64,000 nucleotides of DNA from an uncultured Erysipelotrichales bacterium (GCA_910579135.1 CAJTTM010000010.1:13131-77130), one strand, 5' to 3'. Positions 33,601-41,873 are shown, counted from the stretch's first letter. Program-made: numbers and translations. Notes: generated from the sequence alone by a model not told the origin.

Positions 33601-34305
33601 TGGTATAACTGGAAGAGCATCTAAGATCATCCATTCAGGTTGATTATTTGATGATCTAAACGCGTCAATTGCTTCTAATCTCTTCAATAATTTAGAACGT
33701 TTTTGTCCTTGAGCTTCTTTTAAAGCTTTGCTAACATTTTCAAACTCTTCATCTAAATCAACTTTTTGAAGCAATACTTTAATTGCTTCAGCACCAATTT
33801 TAGCCTCAAATTGATTACCAAATTTCTCATAACAACTACGATAATCTCTTTCAGATAAAACTTGTTTATATTCTAAAGGTGTACTTCCTTTATCAGTAAC
33901 AACATATGAAACGAAATAAATAATTTCTTCAAGTTGTTTTGCAGTCATATCAAGAATAAGCCCCATTCTTGAAGGAATACCTTTTAAATACCAAATATGT
34001 GCAATAGGAGTTGCTAATTCAATATGCCCCATACGTTCACGACGTACAGATGATTTTGTAACTTCTACACCACAACGATCACAGACAACACCTTTATATC
34101 TAACTTTCTTATACTTACCACAACTACATTCCCAATCCTTAGAAGGTCCAAAAATCTTTTCACAATATAAACCATCTTTTTCTGGCTTTTGTGAACGATA
34201 GTTAATTGTTTCTGGTCTTTTGACCTCACCATAAGACCACTCACGAATCTTTTCTGGTGAAGCCAAACCAATTTGAATTGCGGAAAAATTATTTACATCT
34301 GCCAT
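30607..34305 (-). CDS. rpoC: DNA-directed RNA polymerase subunit beta'
   Basis: 1,232 residues, the normal Firmicute length. The N-terminal zinc-binding domain has CSCGKYKKVRYKGVVCDRCG. The catalytic Mg motif NADFDGDQMA is intact, and a second Cys cluster (FGCRAQNGVCKRCYGRN) lies in the downstream clamp. The C-terminus ends in an acidic tail. AGGAGG lies before the ATG. It follows rpoB by 14 bp and ends the large minus-strand information block with a strong terminator. Confidence 0.99.
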   Translation of the reverse strand: MADVNNFSAIQIGLASPEKIREWSYGEVKRPETINYRSQKPEKDGLYCEKIFGPSKDWECSCGKYKKVRYKGVVCDRCGVEVTKSSVRRERMGHIELATPIAHIWYLKGIPSRMGLILDMTAKQLEEIIYFVSYVVTDKGSTPLEYKQVLSERDYRSCYEKFGNQFEAKIGAEAIKVLLQKVDLDEEFENVSKALKEAQGQKRSKLLKRLEAIDAFRSSNNQPEWMILDALPVIPPDLRPMLQLDGGRFATSDLNDLYRRVITRNNRLKKLLELGTPSIIVQNEKRMLQEAVDALIDNGRRSKPITGAGGRPLKSLSHTLKGKQGRFRQNLLGKRVDYSGRSVIAVGPTLKMYQCGIPREMALNLFKPFVISGLVREEIATNIKAAERLIEKMDDRIWPIVEEVIKQHPVLLNRAPTLHRLGIQAFEPKLVEGRAIRLHPLVTPAFNADFDGDQMAVHVPLGEEAIQEARQLMLGSNNILGPKDGKPIVTPSQDMVLGNYYLTLEVAGKVGEGTVFADVNEVLMAYDAKTVHLHTRVAIRGKSLNNSTFTEEQNNSYLITTVGKIIFNQIFEGTFPFINDPSKENLERTPDKYFVPMGTDIKEHIKNQAIIMPLNKKALGNIINEVFKTSVMKDTSAMLDKLKDQGFYYSTIAGITVSVYDIQVPHSKYKLFDKADDKLEVITKLYRKGKLTEEERKTSVIKLWEGVKDEVQDVVKEEFESDRNNPIFIMSDSGARGNISNFTQLVGMRGLMSNPKGETIELPIKSSFREGLTASEFFISTHGARKGSTDTALKTADSGYLTRRLVDVAQEVIITEDDCGTDRGFIVTELYNTADNSVIVPLYDRLVGRYSLKDIIDPQSGEIIVHANELMNEITAKKISDAGITSVEIRSIFGCRAQNGVCKRCYGRNLATGNEVELGETIGIMAAQSIGEPGTQLTMRTFHMGGVAGGADITQGLPRIQELFEARNPKAKSIISEIDGEVSNIIDNNGRAEIVVTNVLETKSYLAPYGAKLRVSVGDSVEIGGKITEGSIDPKELLEVADVEAVENYILKEVQKVYRLQGIEISDKHIEIIIRQMLRKMRIVEGGDTGALPGTRINVAKFTEINRDVLRNGKHPAVARPILLGITKASLETDSWLSAASFQETTRILTDAAIKGKVDDLRGLKENVIIGQLLPAGTGLRGALKSPETITAENEEARQLEELETIVEQLDEIDNNETLEQAKNVEEEAFTN

Positions 34306-34319
34306 TTTGGTACTTCCTC

Positions 34320-37300
34320 CTATTCTTCTTCATTTTCTTCATCAAAACTAAACATACTGTCAATAACACTATCTAAAGTACTATCAGTATCTTCATCAAA
34401 GCTTTCGCTTTCTTCTAAACTTTCTTCAGGTAAGTCTTCCTCATTTTCTTCTACTTCTTTAGTTGGAGCAGTATCAATAGAAATAGGGAAACGACGTTCT
34501 TCATCTTCGATTTTTCTCTCTCCGATTTCATTACCTTCATCATCAATAAGTCTAATATCTAAAGCTAATGCTTGAAGTTCTTTCTTTAAAACTCTGAATG
34601 CTTCAGGAATTCCTGGTTCAGGTAATTTTTGTCCCTTAACAATAGCCTCATAAGTTTTAACACGTCCAACAACATCATCAGACTTAACTGTTAACATTTC
34701 ACGTAATGTATAAGCAGCACCATAAGCTTCTAATGCCCAAACTTCCATTTCTCCAAATCTCTGACCACCATTTTGAGCTTTACCTCCTAATGGTTGTTGA
34801 GTAGTTAATGAATAAGGACCAACTGATCTTGCATGTAACTTATCATCAACCATGTGAGCAAGTTTAATCATATACATAACACCAACAGAAATCTTAGAAT
34901 CGAAATATTCACCAGTACGACCATCAATAACACTTTGTTTTCCATCAATAGGCATACCTGCTTCTTTCATGACTTCTTCTAAGTCTGAACTATTTAATCC
35001 ATCGAAAGCTGGAGTTGCAAAATACATTCCTAATTCTCTTGCAGCATATCCTAAATGAAGTTCAAGAACCTGTCCGATATTCATACGAGAAGGAACTCCT
35101 AATGGATTTAACATGATATCTAAAATAGTACCATCTTCAAGATGTGGCATATCTTCAATTGGTAAAATTTTTGAAATGACACCCTTATTACCATGACGAC
35201 CTGCCATCTTGTCACCTTCACTAATCTTACGTTTTTGAACAATATAAACCTTTACAACTTTATTTACACCTGGTTGTAATTCATCACCATTTTTTCTTGT
35301 AAAGACTTTAATATCATGAACAATACCTGCACCACCATGAGGAACACGTAAAGAATTGTCTTTAACCTCACGTGATTTTTCACCAAAGATTGCAAGCAAT
35401 AATTTTTCCTCAGCAGATAATTCAGCTTGACCTTTTGGAGTGACCTTACCAACTAAAATATCTCCTTCTTTAACTTCAGCACCAATCATAATGATACCTT
35501 CGCTATTTAAGTTCTTTCTTGCTTCCTCACCAACATTAGGAATATCTCTTGTAATTTCTTCAGGACCTAATTTTGTATCACGACATTCAATACTATATTC
35601 TTCAATATGAATAGATGTATAAACATCATCTTTAACTAATCTTTCAGACATGATAACAGCATCTTCATAGTTATAACCATTCCATGTCATGAAACCAACT
35701 AAAACATTTTGTCCTAGAGCTAATTCACCTTGTTCCATAGAAGGACCATCAGCTAGTACTTCACCTTTTAATACTTTATCTCCTACTTTTACAATAGGCT
35801 TATGATTAATACAGCTTCCAGCATTAGAAATAATAAATTTTAATAAACGATAGTTCTTAGGACCATTTTCCCCTTCAACAATAATCTTCTTTGCATCAAC
35901 ATAAGTAACAACACCATCTTCTTTTGCAACAACCGCTGCTCCAGAATCTCTTGCAGCTTGGAATTCCATACCTGTTCCAACAAATGGAGCATGTGGATTC
36001 AATAATGGTACTGCTTGACGTTGCATGTTAGCACCCATTAAGGCACGAGTCGCATCATCGTTTTCAAGGAAAGGAATACATGAAGTTGCAACTGAAACGA
36101 TCTGTTTTGGAGAAACGTCAATAAAATCAACATCTTCTGGCTTGGCCATAATGTTTTCTCCTAAATGACGAGCAATAACTTGTTCATCTAACATTCTTCC
36201 ATTTTCATCAACTTGTATCTTAGCTTGTGCAATAATATAATTCTTTTCTTCATCAGCAGTTAAATAACGCACATCATTTTCATCTATAACACTATTATTA
36301 ACCTTACGATAAGGTGTTTCAATAAATCCATATTTATTAATTTTAGCATAAGATGCTAATGTAGAAATCAATCCAATGTTTGGACCTTCAGGAGTTTCGA
36401 TCGGACAAATACGCCCATAGTGAGATGCATGAACGTCACGTACTTCATAACCTGCACGATCTCTTGATAAACCACCTGGCCCAAGCGCAGATAAACGACG
36501 CTTATTTGTCAACTCTGCAAGAGGATTAATTTGATCCATAAACTGTGATAATTGAGATGAAGAGAAGAACTCTTTAATAGCAGCAGTTAATGGTCTAATA
36601 TTTGTAAGAGATTGTGGTGTTACACTATCAACTTCTGATAATGACATTCTTTCTTTTACAACTCTTTCCATTCTTGATAAACCAATTCTAAATTGATTTT
36701 GAATTAATTCACCAACAGAACGAACACGTCTATTACCTAAATGATCAATATCATCTAATAAACCAATACGACTCATTAAACTAACTCTATCATCAGCAGC
36801 TAAATCTAAAGAATCAAAAATATCAACTAAATTTAACATATATGAATAAGCAGCTAACATATCAGAAATAGTAATAAATTTACTATCTAATGATAAATCA
36901 GTACCTATTACTCTCATTTTCTTTGCACGACTATCATCAACATAAACTTCAATGACTTGAATTCTACTATGTGAATTCAAAAACTCATTTGTTTTTACAT
37001 CACGCATATGTGCTCCTGCTTGGAAAACAGGTCTTAAAATTTCAATTTTATCTTTTGTAAGTAATGTTCCTTCTTTCATAACAACATTACCATCAATATC
37101 TATAACATCTTGAGCTAAAATTCTATTTGTAATACGATCTAATAAATCAATCTTTTTACCTAATTTAAAACGTCCTGCTTTTGCTAAATCATATCTTTTT
37201 GCATCAAAAAACTTTGCAAACAATAAAGAATTAGCCCCTTCTAATGTTGCAGGTTCTCCTGGTCTTAACTTATTATATATCTCTATTAATGCTTCATCAG

Positions 37301-38009
37301 TATCATGAGTAGGATCCTTAGCTAGTGTATTTGTTAAGAACTCATGTTCACCTAAAACGTCAATAATATCTTCATCACTACTTAAACCAAGAGCACGTAA
37401 AAGAATTGTCCCTGGTATCTTACGTGTTCTATCAATACGAACATTTAATACATCCTTCGCATCATTTTCAAATTCTAGCCATGTACCTCTAGATGGAATA
37501 ATACTTCCTGTAAAAACAGTCTTACCACTTTTATCCATAGCATCTGCAAAATATGCTCCTGGAGAACGAACTAATTGTGATACAATAACACGTTCAGCTC
37601 CATTAATAATAAATGTACCTGAGTCTGTCATTAATGGGAAATCACCCATAAATACTTCATTTTCTTTAATTTCTCCTGTACCATTATTGATTAGACGTAA
37701 AGTAGCACGAATAGGTGCAGAATAATTTGCATCTCTATCTTTACTTTCGTCAGCCGAATATTTAGGTTTATCAAAACGACAATCTACAAACTCTAATGTT
37801 AATGTTTCATTAAAGTTACTAATCGGATAAACATCATTAAATACTTCTTTAATACCCTCTTCTTTAAACCATTTGTAAGAATTTGTTTGAATTTCTACTA
37901 AATTTGGTAATTCCAATGCACCACTAACTCTAGAATAATTTTTACGAGTTATACGGCTTTTTGACTTTGTTGCACTTTTTTCCAAGTTCGATTCACTCCT
38001 TTTGTTCAT
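34320..38009 (-). CDS. rpoB: DNA-directed RNA polymerase subunit beta, with Asn at the His526 position
   Basis: 1,229 residues. The fork and rifamycin pocket read SSQLSQFMDQINPLAEL then TNKRRLSALGPGG. Against E. coli numbering the 526 position is Asn (codon at 36504-36506, AAT on the minus strand) in place of His, and 518 is Ile in place of Asn. The other contact residues D516 and S531 are kept. The C-terminal tail is long, acidic and Ser-rich (EENEEDLPEESLEESES). I chose the ATG at 38009, 6 bp after AGAGGT; the longer frame extends into the leader. Confidence 0.99.
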   Translation of the reverse strand: MNKRSESNLEKSATKSKSRITRKNYSRVSGALELPNLVEIQTNSYKWFKEEGIKEVFNDVYPISNFNETLTLEFVDCRFDKPKYSADESKDRDANYSAPIRATLRLINNGTGEIKENEVFMGDFPLMTDSGTFIINGAERVIVSQLVRSPGAYFADAMDKSGKTVFTGSIIPSRGTWLEFENDAKDVLNVRIDRTRKIPGTILLRALGLSSDEDIIDVLGEHEFLTNTLAKDPTHDTDEALIEIYNKLRPGEPATLEGANSLLFAKFFDAKRYDLAKAGRFKLGKKIDLLDRITNRILAQDVIDIDGNVVMKEGTLLTKDKIEILRPVFQAGAHMRDVKTNEFLNSHSRIQVIEVYVDDSRAKKMRVIGTDLSLDSKFITISDMLAAYSYMLNLVDIFDSLDLAADDRVSLMSRIGLLDDIDHLGNRRVRSVGELIQNQFRIGLSRMERVVKERMSLSEVDSVTPQSLTNIRPLTAAIKEFFSSSQLSQFMDQINPLAELTNKRRLSALGPGGLSRDRAGYEVRDVHASHYGRICPIETPEGPNIGLISTLASYAKINKYGFIETPYRKVNNSVIDENDVRYLTADEEKNYIIAQAKIQVDENGRMLDEQVIARHLGENIMAKPEDVDFIDVSPKQIVSVATSCIPFLENDDATRALMGANMQRQAVPLLNPHAPFVGTGMEFQAARDSGAAVVAKEDGVVTYVDAKKIIVEGENGPKNYRLLKFIISNAGSCINHKPIVKVGDKVLKGEVLADGPSMEQGELALGQNVLVGFMTWNGYNYEDAVIMSERLVKDDVYTSIHIEEYSIECRDTKLGPEEITRDIPNVGEEARKNLNSEGIIMIGAEVKEGDILVGKVTPKGQAELSAEEKLLLAIFGEKSREVKDNSLRVPHGGAGIVHDIKVFTRKNGDELQPGVNKVVKVYIVQKRKISEGDKMAGRHGNKGVISKILPIEDMPHLEDGTILDIMLNPLGVPSRMNIGQVLELHLGYAARELGMYFATPAFDGLNSSDLEEVMKEAGMPIDGKQSVIDGRTGEYFDSKISVGVMYMIKLAHMVDDKLHARSVGPYSLTTQQPLGGKAQNGGQRFGEMEVWALEAYGAAYTLREMLTVKSDDVVGRVKTYEAIVKGQKLPEPGIPEAFRVLKKELQALALDIRLIDDEGNEIGERKIEDEERRFPISIDTAPTKEVEENEEDLPEESLEESESFDEDTDSTLDSVIDSMFSFDEENEEE

Positions 38010-38073
38010 CTCTATACCTCTGTTGAAAAAAGCTAAAAAACACTGCTTTTTATACATGGTTAGGCATTTTATT

Positions 38074-38102
38074 ATACTAGCATATTAGAATACATTAGTC
38101 AA
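38074..38102 (-). promoter_or_regulatory. Promoter upstream of rpoB
   Basis: Minus strand -35 TTGACT (38097-38102), 17-nt spacer, -10 TAGTAT (38074-38079); TATAAT lies 3 bp further down as an alternative -10. It suggests rpoBC can be transcribed apart from rplJL. Confidence 0.55.
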
Positions 38103-38130
38103 TAAAATTTTTAAATTCACATGTATATTT

Positions 38131-38733
38131 TTACAGTGCTTTTTTTAATGATTTCAATATATAATATCCTTTATCTTTTTTAACAATCTCACAATTCCCA
38201 AATACTTTTTCCATTTCTTTTTTAGCAGAAGGAGCCCCTTGTTTTTTTTGAATGACAATCATTAGAAATCCATTATTATTTAAATATTGATATGCTTTAT
38301 CCAAAATTTCAAAAACAACTTTTTTCCCCGCCCTTATTGGCGGATTAGAGATAATCACATCAAATAACCCATCAACATTTTCATAGGCAAAACTTTTATA
38401 AGCCTTGATATTTGTAAGTTTATTATATTTTATAGACTCATTTGTAAGGTGTATTGCTCTCTCATTAACATCTATCATTTCAACATCAAGCCAAGGATAT
38501 TCTTTTTTTAAAGAAATGCCTAAAGTTCCATATCCGCAACCTACATCAAGTAATCTTTTATGTCTTTCTTCTATTTCAATAGCATCCAAAAGAACTCTAG
38601 ACCCATAATCAACTTTGTCTTTTGAAAACACACCATAATCACTAATAAAAGTGATATTATGTTGACGATAACGAAAATGAATCTTCATTTCTTCTGATTT
38701 TAAATCTATATTGTTTGTATAATAATGAGCCAT
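38131..38733 (-). CDS. Class I SAM methyltransferase, RsmC-like (YbxB)
   Basis: 200 residues. The SAM-binding motif is LLDVGCGYGTLGISL at about 60-75, with acidic motif MIDVNERA. The catalytic NPPI (SNPPIRAGKKV) is of the N6-adenine / N2-guanine type, as in RsmC, which methylates G1207 of 16S rRNA. The N-terminal duplicate domain of E. coli RsmC is missing, as in Firmicute YbxB. Its place between rplL and rpoB is the same as ybxB in Bacillus subtilis. The ATG at 38733 follows AAAGGAAAG. Confidence 0.88.
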   Translation of the reverse strand: MAHYYTNNIDLKSEEMKIHFRYRQHNITFISDYGVFSKDKVDYGSRVLLDAIEIEERHKRLLDVGCGYGTLGISLKKEYPWLDVEMIDVNERAIHLTNESIKYNKLTNIKAYKSFAYENVDGLFDVIISNPPIRAGKKVVFEILDKAYQYLNNNGFLMIVIQKKQGAPSAKKEMEKVFGNCEIVKKDKGYYILKSLKKAL

Positions 38734-38819
38734 TTTTTTCTTTCCTTTCACCTTCACTATTATGTCATAACCCTTTTTGAAAGTAAATAAAAACTTTTTT
38801 ATATTATATAGACAAAAGA

Positions 38820-38845
38820 AAAAAAGCCTTTAATTAAGGCTTTTA
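38820..38845 (-). terminator. Terminator after rplL
   Basis: Minus-strand stem AAAGCCTT / AAGGCTTT followed by a T-rich run (TTTTTTCTT), just after the rplL stop. It separates rplJL from the methyltransferase and rpoBC genes. Confidence 0.8.
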
Positions 38846-38854
38846 GATAATCAA

Positions 38855-39226
38855 TTATTTAACTTCTACAGTTGCTCCAGCAGCTTCAAGTTTTTCTTTG
38901 ATTTGAGCTCCTTCTTCAGCTGGAATGTCTTTCTTGATTTCTGAAGGTACTTTATCAACCAAACCTTTAGCATCAACTAATCCTAATCCAGTGATTTCTC
39001 TTACAGCTTTAATAACTGCAACTTTAGTTGCCCCAACATCTGTTAATGTAACAGTAACGTTAGCAGGTGCAGCGTCAGCAGCTTCAGCTGGTCCAGCAGC
39101 TACAGCTACAGGTGCAGCAGCAGTTACATCAAATTTTTCTTCAATTGCTTTTACTAATTCATTTAATTCTAAAATTGTAGCTTCTTCTAAATAAGCTAAG
39201 ATTTCATCTTGTGTTAATTTTGCCAT
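38855..39226 (-). CDS. rplL: 50S ribosomal protein L7/L12
   Basis: 123 residues. N-terminal dimerisation helices (LAYLEEATILELNELVKAIE), an Ala/Pro-rich hinge (about 38-52), and the C-terminal factor-binding domain with GLGLVDAKGLVDKVPSEIKK. It forms the L10-bound stalk that recruits translational GTPases. AGGAGG precedes the ATG. It follows rplJ by 24 bp, in the order usual for Firmicutes. Confidence 0.99.
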   Translation of the reverse strand: MAKLTQDEILAYLEEATILELNELVKAIEEKFDVTAAAPVAVAAGPAEAADAAPANVTVTLTDVGATKVAVIKAVREITGLGLVDAKGLVDKVPSEIKKDIPAEEGAQIKEKLEAAGATVEVK

Positions 39227-39250
39227 TTTAATTTCCTCCTAATATTTTCA

Positions 39251-39763
39251 TTATTCAGCAGCAGGAGCTGCTTCTCCATCTTTATCAGCAACAGCTTTAA
39301 TAGCTCTCGCAACTTTTGCGACTGGTTCTTTTAAACAACATAATAACATTGAGTACATACCTTCACGTCCAGGTAACTTAGAAACAGCCATAATTTCTTC
39401 TTTTGGTAATACTTTACCTTCAATAATACCAGCTTTAATAACTAAAGCTTCATGATCTTTTGCAAATTTTGCTAAAACTCTTGCAGGTGCAACTGCATCT
39501 TCATGACCAAAAGCAAAAGCATTTGGTCCAGTTAATGAATTATTTAATTCTTCATAACCTTGTTCAGCAGCAGCTCTTTGAACTAATTTGTTTTTATAAA
39601 CTTTTAATTCTACGTTTTCTTCTCTTAATGCACAACGTAATTCTGTTACTTCTGCAACTGTTAAACCACGATATTCAACAACTACTGTTGATTGAGCATC
39701 TTTCATTTTTTCAGCGACTTCAGCAACAACTGCTTTTTTAGCATCAATAATTGCTTGATTCAT
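39251..39763 (-). CDS. rplJ: 50S ribosomal protein L10
   Basis: 170 residues, the base of the L7/L12 stalk. The N-terminal rRNA-binding domain has VVVEYRGLTVAEVTELRCAL and VYKNKLVQRAA; the C-terminal helix that binds L12 dimers is present but rich in Ala/Lys. A TAGGAGGTG site precedes the ATG. It lies behind an L10 leader, through which L10(L12)n would repress its own synthesis. Confidence 0.98.
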   Translation of the reverse strand: MNQAIIDAKKAVVAEVAEKMKDAQSTVVVEYRGLTVAEVTELRCALREENVELKVYKNKLVQRAAAEQGYEELNNSLTGPNAFAFGHEDAVAPARVLAKFAKDHEALVIKAGIIEGKVLPKEEIMAVSKLPGREGMYSMLLCCLKEPVAKVARAIKAVADKDGEAAPAAE

Positions 39764-39794
39764 TGCTACACCTCCTATTAAATTTTAATATATG

Positions 39795-39930
39795 CAACAA
39801 TATATCCGTCAAAAAAACTCCTATACATAGACAGGAGTTCATAGTCATCTCTATTGACTTTAAACACCTCGGTAACATTATTAAGGATAAACCCGTTACT
39901 GTCTACGGTATATTGATTGCGACTTTATTT
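39795..39930 (-). ncRNA. L10 leader (autoregulatory 5' UTR of rplJL)
   Basis: The region between rplA and rplJ holds, in minus-strand order, GACAGTAACGGG, GTTACCGAGGTG, AGTCAATAGAGATGACT, and a terminal hairpin AACTCCT / AGGAGTT with a T tract. This order fits the bacterial L10 leader (the mimic of the L10-binding site of 23S rRNA). Boundaries are approximate. Confidence 0.8.
39811..39839 (-). terminator. Attenuator hairpin at the end of the L10 leader
   Basis: Minus-strand stem AACTCCT / AGGAGTT followed by TTTTTTTG, inside the leader 50-70 bp before rplJ. L10 binding would favour it. Confidence 0.75.
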
Positions 39931-39935
39931 TGTTA

Positions 39936-40622
39936 TTACATTGAAGTAACAACTTTAATGCTAGGTCCCATTGTTGATGAAATAACGATGTTTTTCATAT
40001 AAACACCTTTAGATGAAGATGGTTTAGATTTAACAATTAAATCATAAACTGTCTTGAAGTTTTCAACTAATTTATCTTCATCAAATGAAACTCTACCAAT
40101 TGGCATGTGCACATTACCATCTTTATCAGTACGGTATGTAACTTTACCAGCCTTAGTTTCTTGAACTGCTTTAGCAACATCCATAGTTACTGTCCCAGTT
40201 TTTGGGTTAGGCATTAACCCTTTAGGCCCTAAGATACGACCTAATTTTCCTAATTGAGCCATCATATCTGGAGTAGCAATCATTACTTCGAAATCCAACC
40301 AACCATTTTTGATATCTTCTAAGTATTCTTCTCCACCAACTAAGTCAGCACCTGCTGCTTTAGCTTCTTCGACTTTAGCCCCTTTAGCAATAACTAATAC
40401 TTTTTTAGATTTACCAGTTCCATTTGGTAAAACAATAGCTCCACGTAATTGTTGATCAGCATGTCTAGGATCTACTCCTAATTTAAATACAACATCTACG
40501 CCAGCATCGAATTTTACATTACTTGTCTTTTTGACTAATGAAACAGCTTCTTCGATTGAATATGCTTTACCTTTTTCAATTAAAGCAGCAGCTTCGTTAT
40601 ATCTTTTACTTTTCTTTGCCAT
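39936..40622 (-). CDS. rplA: 50S ribosomal protein L1
   Basis: 228 residues, two-domain L1 protein that binds the L1 stalk of 23S rRNA. Motifs: VDVVFKLGVDPRHADQQLRG, GRILGPKGLMPNPKTGTV. AGGAGG lies before the ATG. A mimic of its rRNA target lies directly in front of it (40639-40664), and a second one before rplK. Confidence 0.99.
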   Translation of the reverse strand: MAKKSKRYNEAAALIEKGKAYSIEEAVSLVKKTSNVKFDAGVDVVFKLGVDPRHADQQLRGAIVLPNGTGKSKKVLVIAKGAKVEEAKAAGADLVGGEEYLEDIKNGWLDFEVMIATPDMMAQLGKLGRILGPKGLMPNPKTGTVTMDVAKAVQETKAGKVTYRTDKDGNVHMPIGRVSFDEDKLVENFKTVYDLIVKSKPSSSKGVYMKNIVISSTMGPSIKVVTSM

Positions 40623-40638
40623 TTTCTATCCTCCTTAA

Positions 40639-40664
40639 GTGGTAATAGCGGATTTTCCTCCCAC
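40639..40664 (-). promoter_or_regulatory. L1-binding-site mimic before rplA
   Basis: Minus-strand RNA: GUGGGAGGAAAAUCC followed by UUACCAC, a GUGG/CCAC helix with an asymmetric internal loop and a GGA/UCC hairpin. It copies the L1-stalk sequence of 23S rRNA (GGUGGGAGG...UACCACC). It overlaps the region just before the ribosome site, so L1 could block translation. Confidence 0.75.
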
Positions 40665-40697
40665 TATACGATGAATAAAATTCATCAAGCTTTTTTA

Positions 40698-41117
40698 CTA
40701 AGCATCTAAACCTTCAACTTTGATACCCATATTACGAGCAGTACCTGCAACAATCTTCATAGCACCTTCAATGTCGATTGCATTCAAATCAGGCATTTTA
40801 TATTCAGCAACTTCTTTTAATTTATCTGCTGAAATAGTAGCAACTACCTGTTTAGAATCTGAAGCACCTTTTTTAATTCCACATGCTTTTAAAAGCATTT
40901 CTGCAGTAGGTGCAGTTTTTAATACGAAATCAAAGCTCTTATCTTCATAAACTGTTAAGACTACAGGTACAGTTTCACCAGCACGATCTCTTGTTTGATC
41001 ATTGAAAGCTGTACAGAATTTAGGCATTTGAATTCCTGCTCCTGCCAAAGCTGGACCTGGTTTAGCACCACCAGCTGGGAATTGAATTTTCATAATTCTA
41101 GTAACTTTTTTACTCAC
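40698..41117 (-). CDS. rplK: 50S ribosomal protein L11, proline-loop variant, GTG start
   Basis: 139 residues, member of the GTPase-associated centre. GTG start at 41117, 7 bp after AGGAGGTG, giving SKKVTRIMKIQFPAGGAKPG. Compared with Bacillus L11 the N-terminal Pro-rich loop (NPAPPV) is cut to KP. C-terminal RNA-binding motif MPDLNAIDIEGAMKIVAGTA is intact. The loop is where thiopeptides contact L11. Confidence 0.97.
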   Translation of the reverse strand: MSKKVTRIMKIQFPAGGAKPGPALAGAGIQMPKFCTAFNDQTRDRAGETVPVVLTVYEDKSFDFVLKTAPTAEMLLKACGIKKGASDSKQVVATISADKLKEVAEYKMPDLNAIDIEGAMKIVAGTARNMGIKVEGLDA

Positions 41118-41150
41118 GAGACACACCTCCTAATTAAATTTGTCCGTGCA

Positions 41151-41176
41151 GTGGTAATTGGACAAAGTCCTCCCAC
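41151..41176 (-). promoter_or_regulatory. L1-binding-site mimic before rplK
   Basis: Minus-strand RNA: GUGGGAGGACUUUGUCC then AAUUACCAC. It has the same 26-nt length and architecture as the element before rplA, with GUGG/CCAC and GGAC/GUCC helices. It also matches the L1-stalk sequence of 23S rRNA, including GGAGG-CUUUG. It would allow L1 to repress rplK-rplA. Confidence 0.78.
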
Positions 41177-41205
41177 GCATTCAACACATACTGTGTCGAT
41201 TAATT

Positions 41206-41233
41206 ATTATACATAAAATTACCAATAATGCAA
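41206..41233 (-). promoter_or_regulatory. Promoter of the rplK-rplA operon
   Basis: Minus strand -35 TTGCAT (41228-41233), 16-nt spacer, -10 TATAAT (41206-41211), after the nusG terminator. The 5' UTR begins with the L1-site mimic. Confidence 0.7.
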
Positions 41234-41280
41234 GACTTTTCCTTGTTTTTTCTAATTAATTTTATATCCTTTATTTAACA

Positions 41281-41310
41281 CAAAAAACAATCCAGATTCA
41301 ATCTGGATTG
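41281..41310 (-). terminator. Intrinsic terminator of secE-nusG
   Basis: Minus-strand stem CAATCCAGA / TCTGGATTG (loop TTGAA) followed by TTTTTTG. Confidence 0.9.
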
Positions 41311-41314
41311 TTCA

Positions 41315-41872
41315 TTATAATTCTTCTTTTTCAAGTTTAATTAATTCAACTTCCATAGGTGTTTGATTACCTAAAAAATCAATTAATACAATAGCATTCT
41401 CTTTTTCTAAATCAATAGATTCAACTTTTCCATGTTTACCTGCAAAAGGACCAGATAAGACTTTAACATCATCTCCTACTTCAAAGTTCAACTCTAATTG
41501 AGATGTACGAATCCCCATACTCTTTAAAATAGGATCAATTTCATGTTTTTGAAGTGGAAAAGGTTTAGCCCCTCCACCAGAAGATCCAATAAACCCAGTT
41601 ACTCCTGATGTATTACGAACAACATACCATGCCTCATCAGTCATAACCATCTCTACTAAAACATATCCAGGAAACATAATTTTTGATTTATTTACTTTTT
41701 TTCCATCTTTGATTTCTGTTTCAATATGTTCAGGAATCACAATATTAAATAAAGTATCTTGTAACCCCATAGATTCAACACGTTTTTCTAAGTTCTCTTT
41801 TACTTTGTTTTCATGACCTGAATACGTATTAACAACATACCAGCGTCTTCCTTCATCATTCATTCCAGCCAT
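41315..41872 (-). CDS. nusG: Transcription elongation/antitermination factor NusG
   Basis: 185 residues. NGN domain starts WYVVNTYSGHENKVKENLEK and includes PGYVLVEMVMTDEAWYVVRN, followed by the GFIGSSGG loop. The C-terminal KOW domain reads DVKVLSGPFAGKHGKVESID. It contacts RNA polymerase and couples it to Rho or ribosomes. One base separates it from the secE stop. Confidence 0.98.
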   Translation of the reverse strand: MAGMNDEGRRWYVVNTYSGHENKVKENLEKRVESMGLQDTLFNIVIPEHIETEIKDGKKVNKSKIMFPGYVLVEMVMTDEAWYVVRNTSGVTGFIGSSGGGAKPFPLQKHEIDPILKSMGIRTSQLELNFEVGDDVKVLSGPFAGKHGKVESIDLEKENAIVLIDFLGNQTPMEVELIKLEKEEL

Positions 41873-41873
41873 A

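Noticed and set aside
34273..34575. 100-codon plus-strand open frame opposite the 3' end of rpoB
   Set aside because: Serine-rich shadow of the acidic rpoB tail; no ribosome site or promoter.
38010..38060. Attenuator in the rpoB leader
   Set aside because: AAAAAGC / GCTTTTT could pair, but the stem is short and AT-rich, so it is not listed.
38925..39194. Plus-strand open frame opposite rplL
   Set aside because: Shadow of the Ala-rich L12 hinge region.
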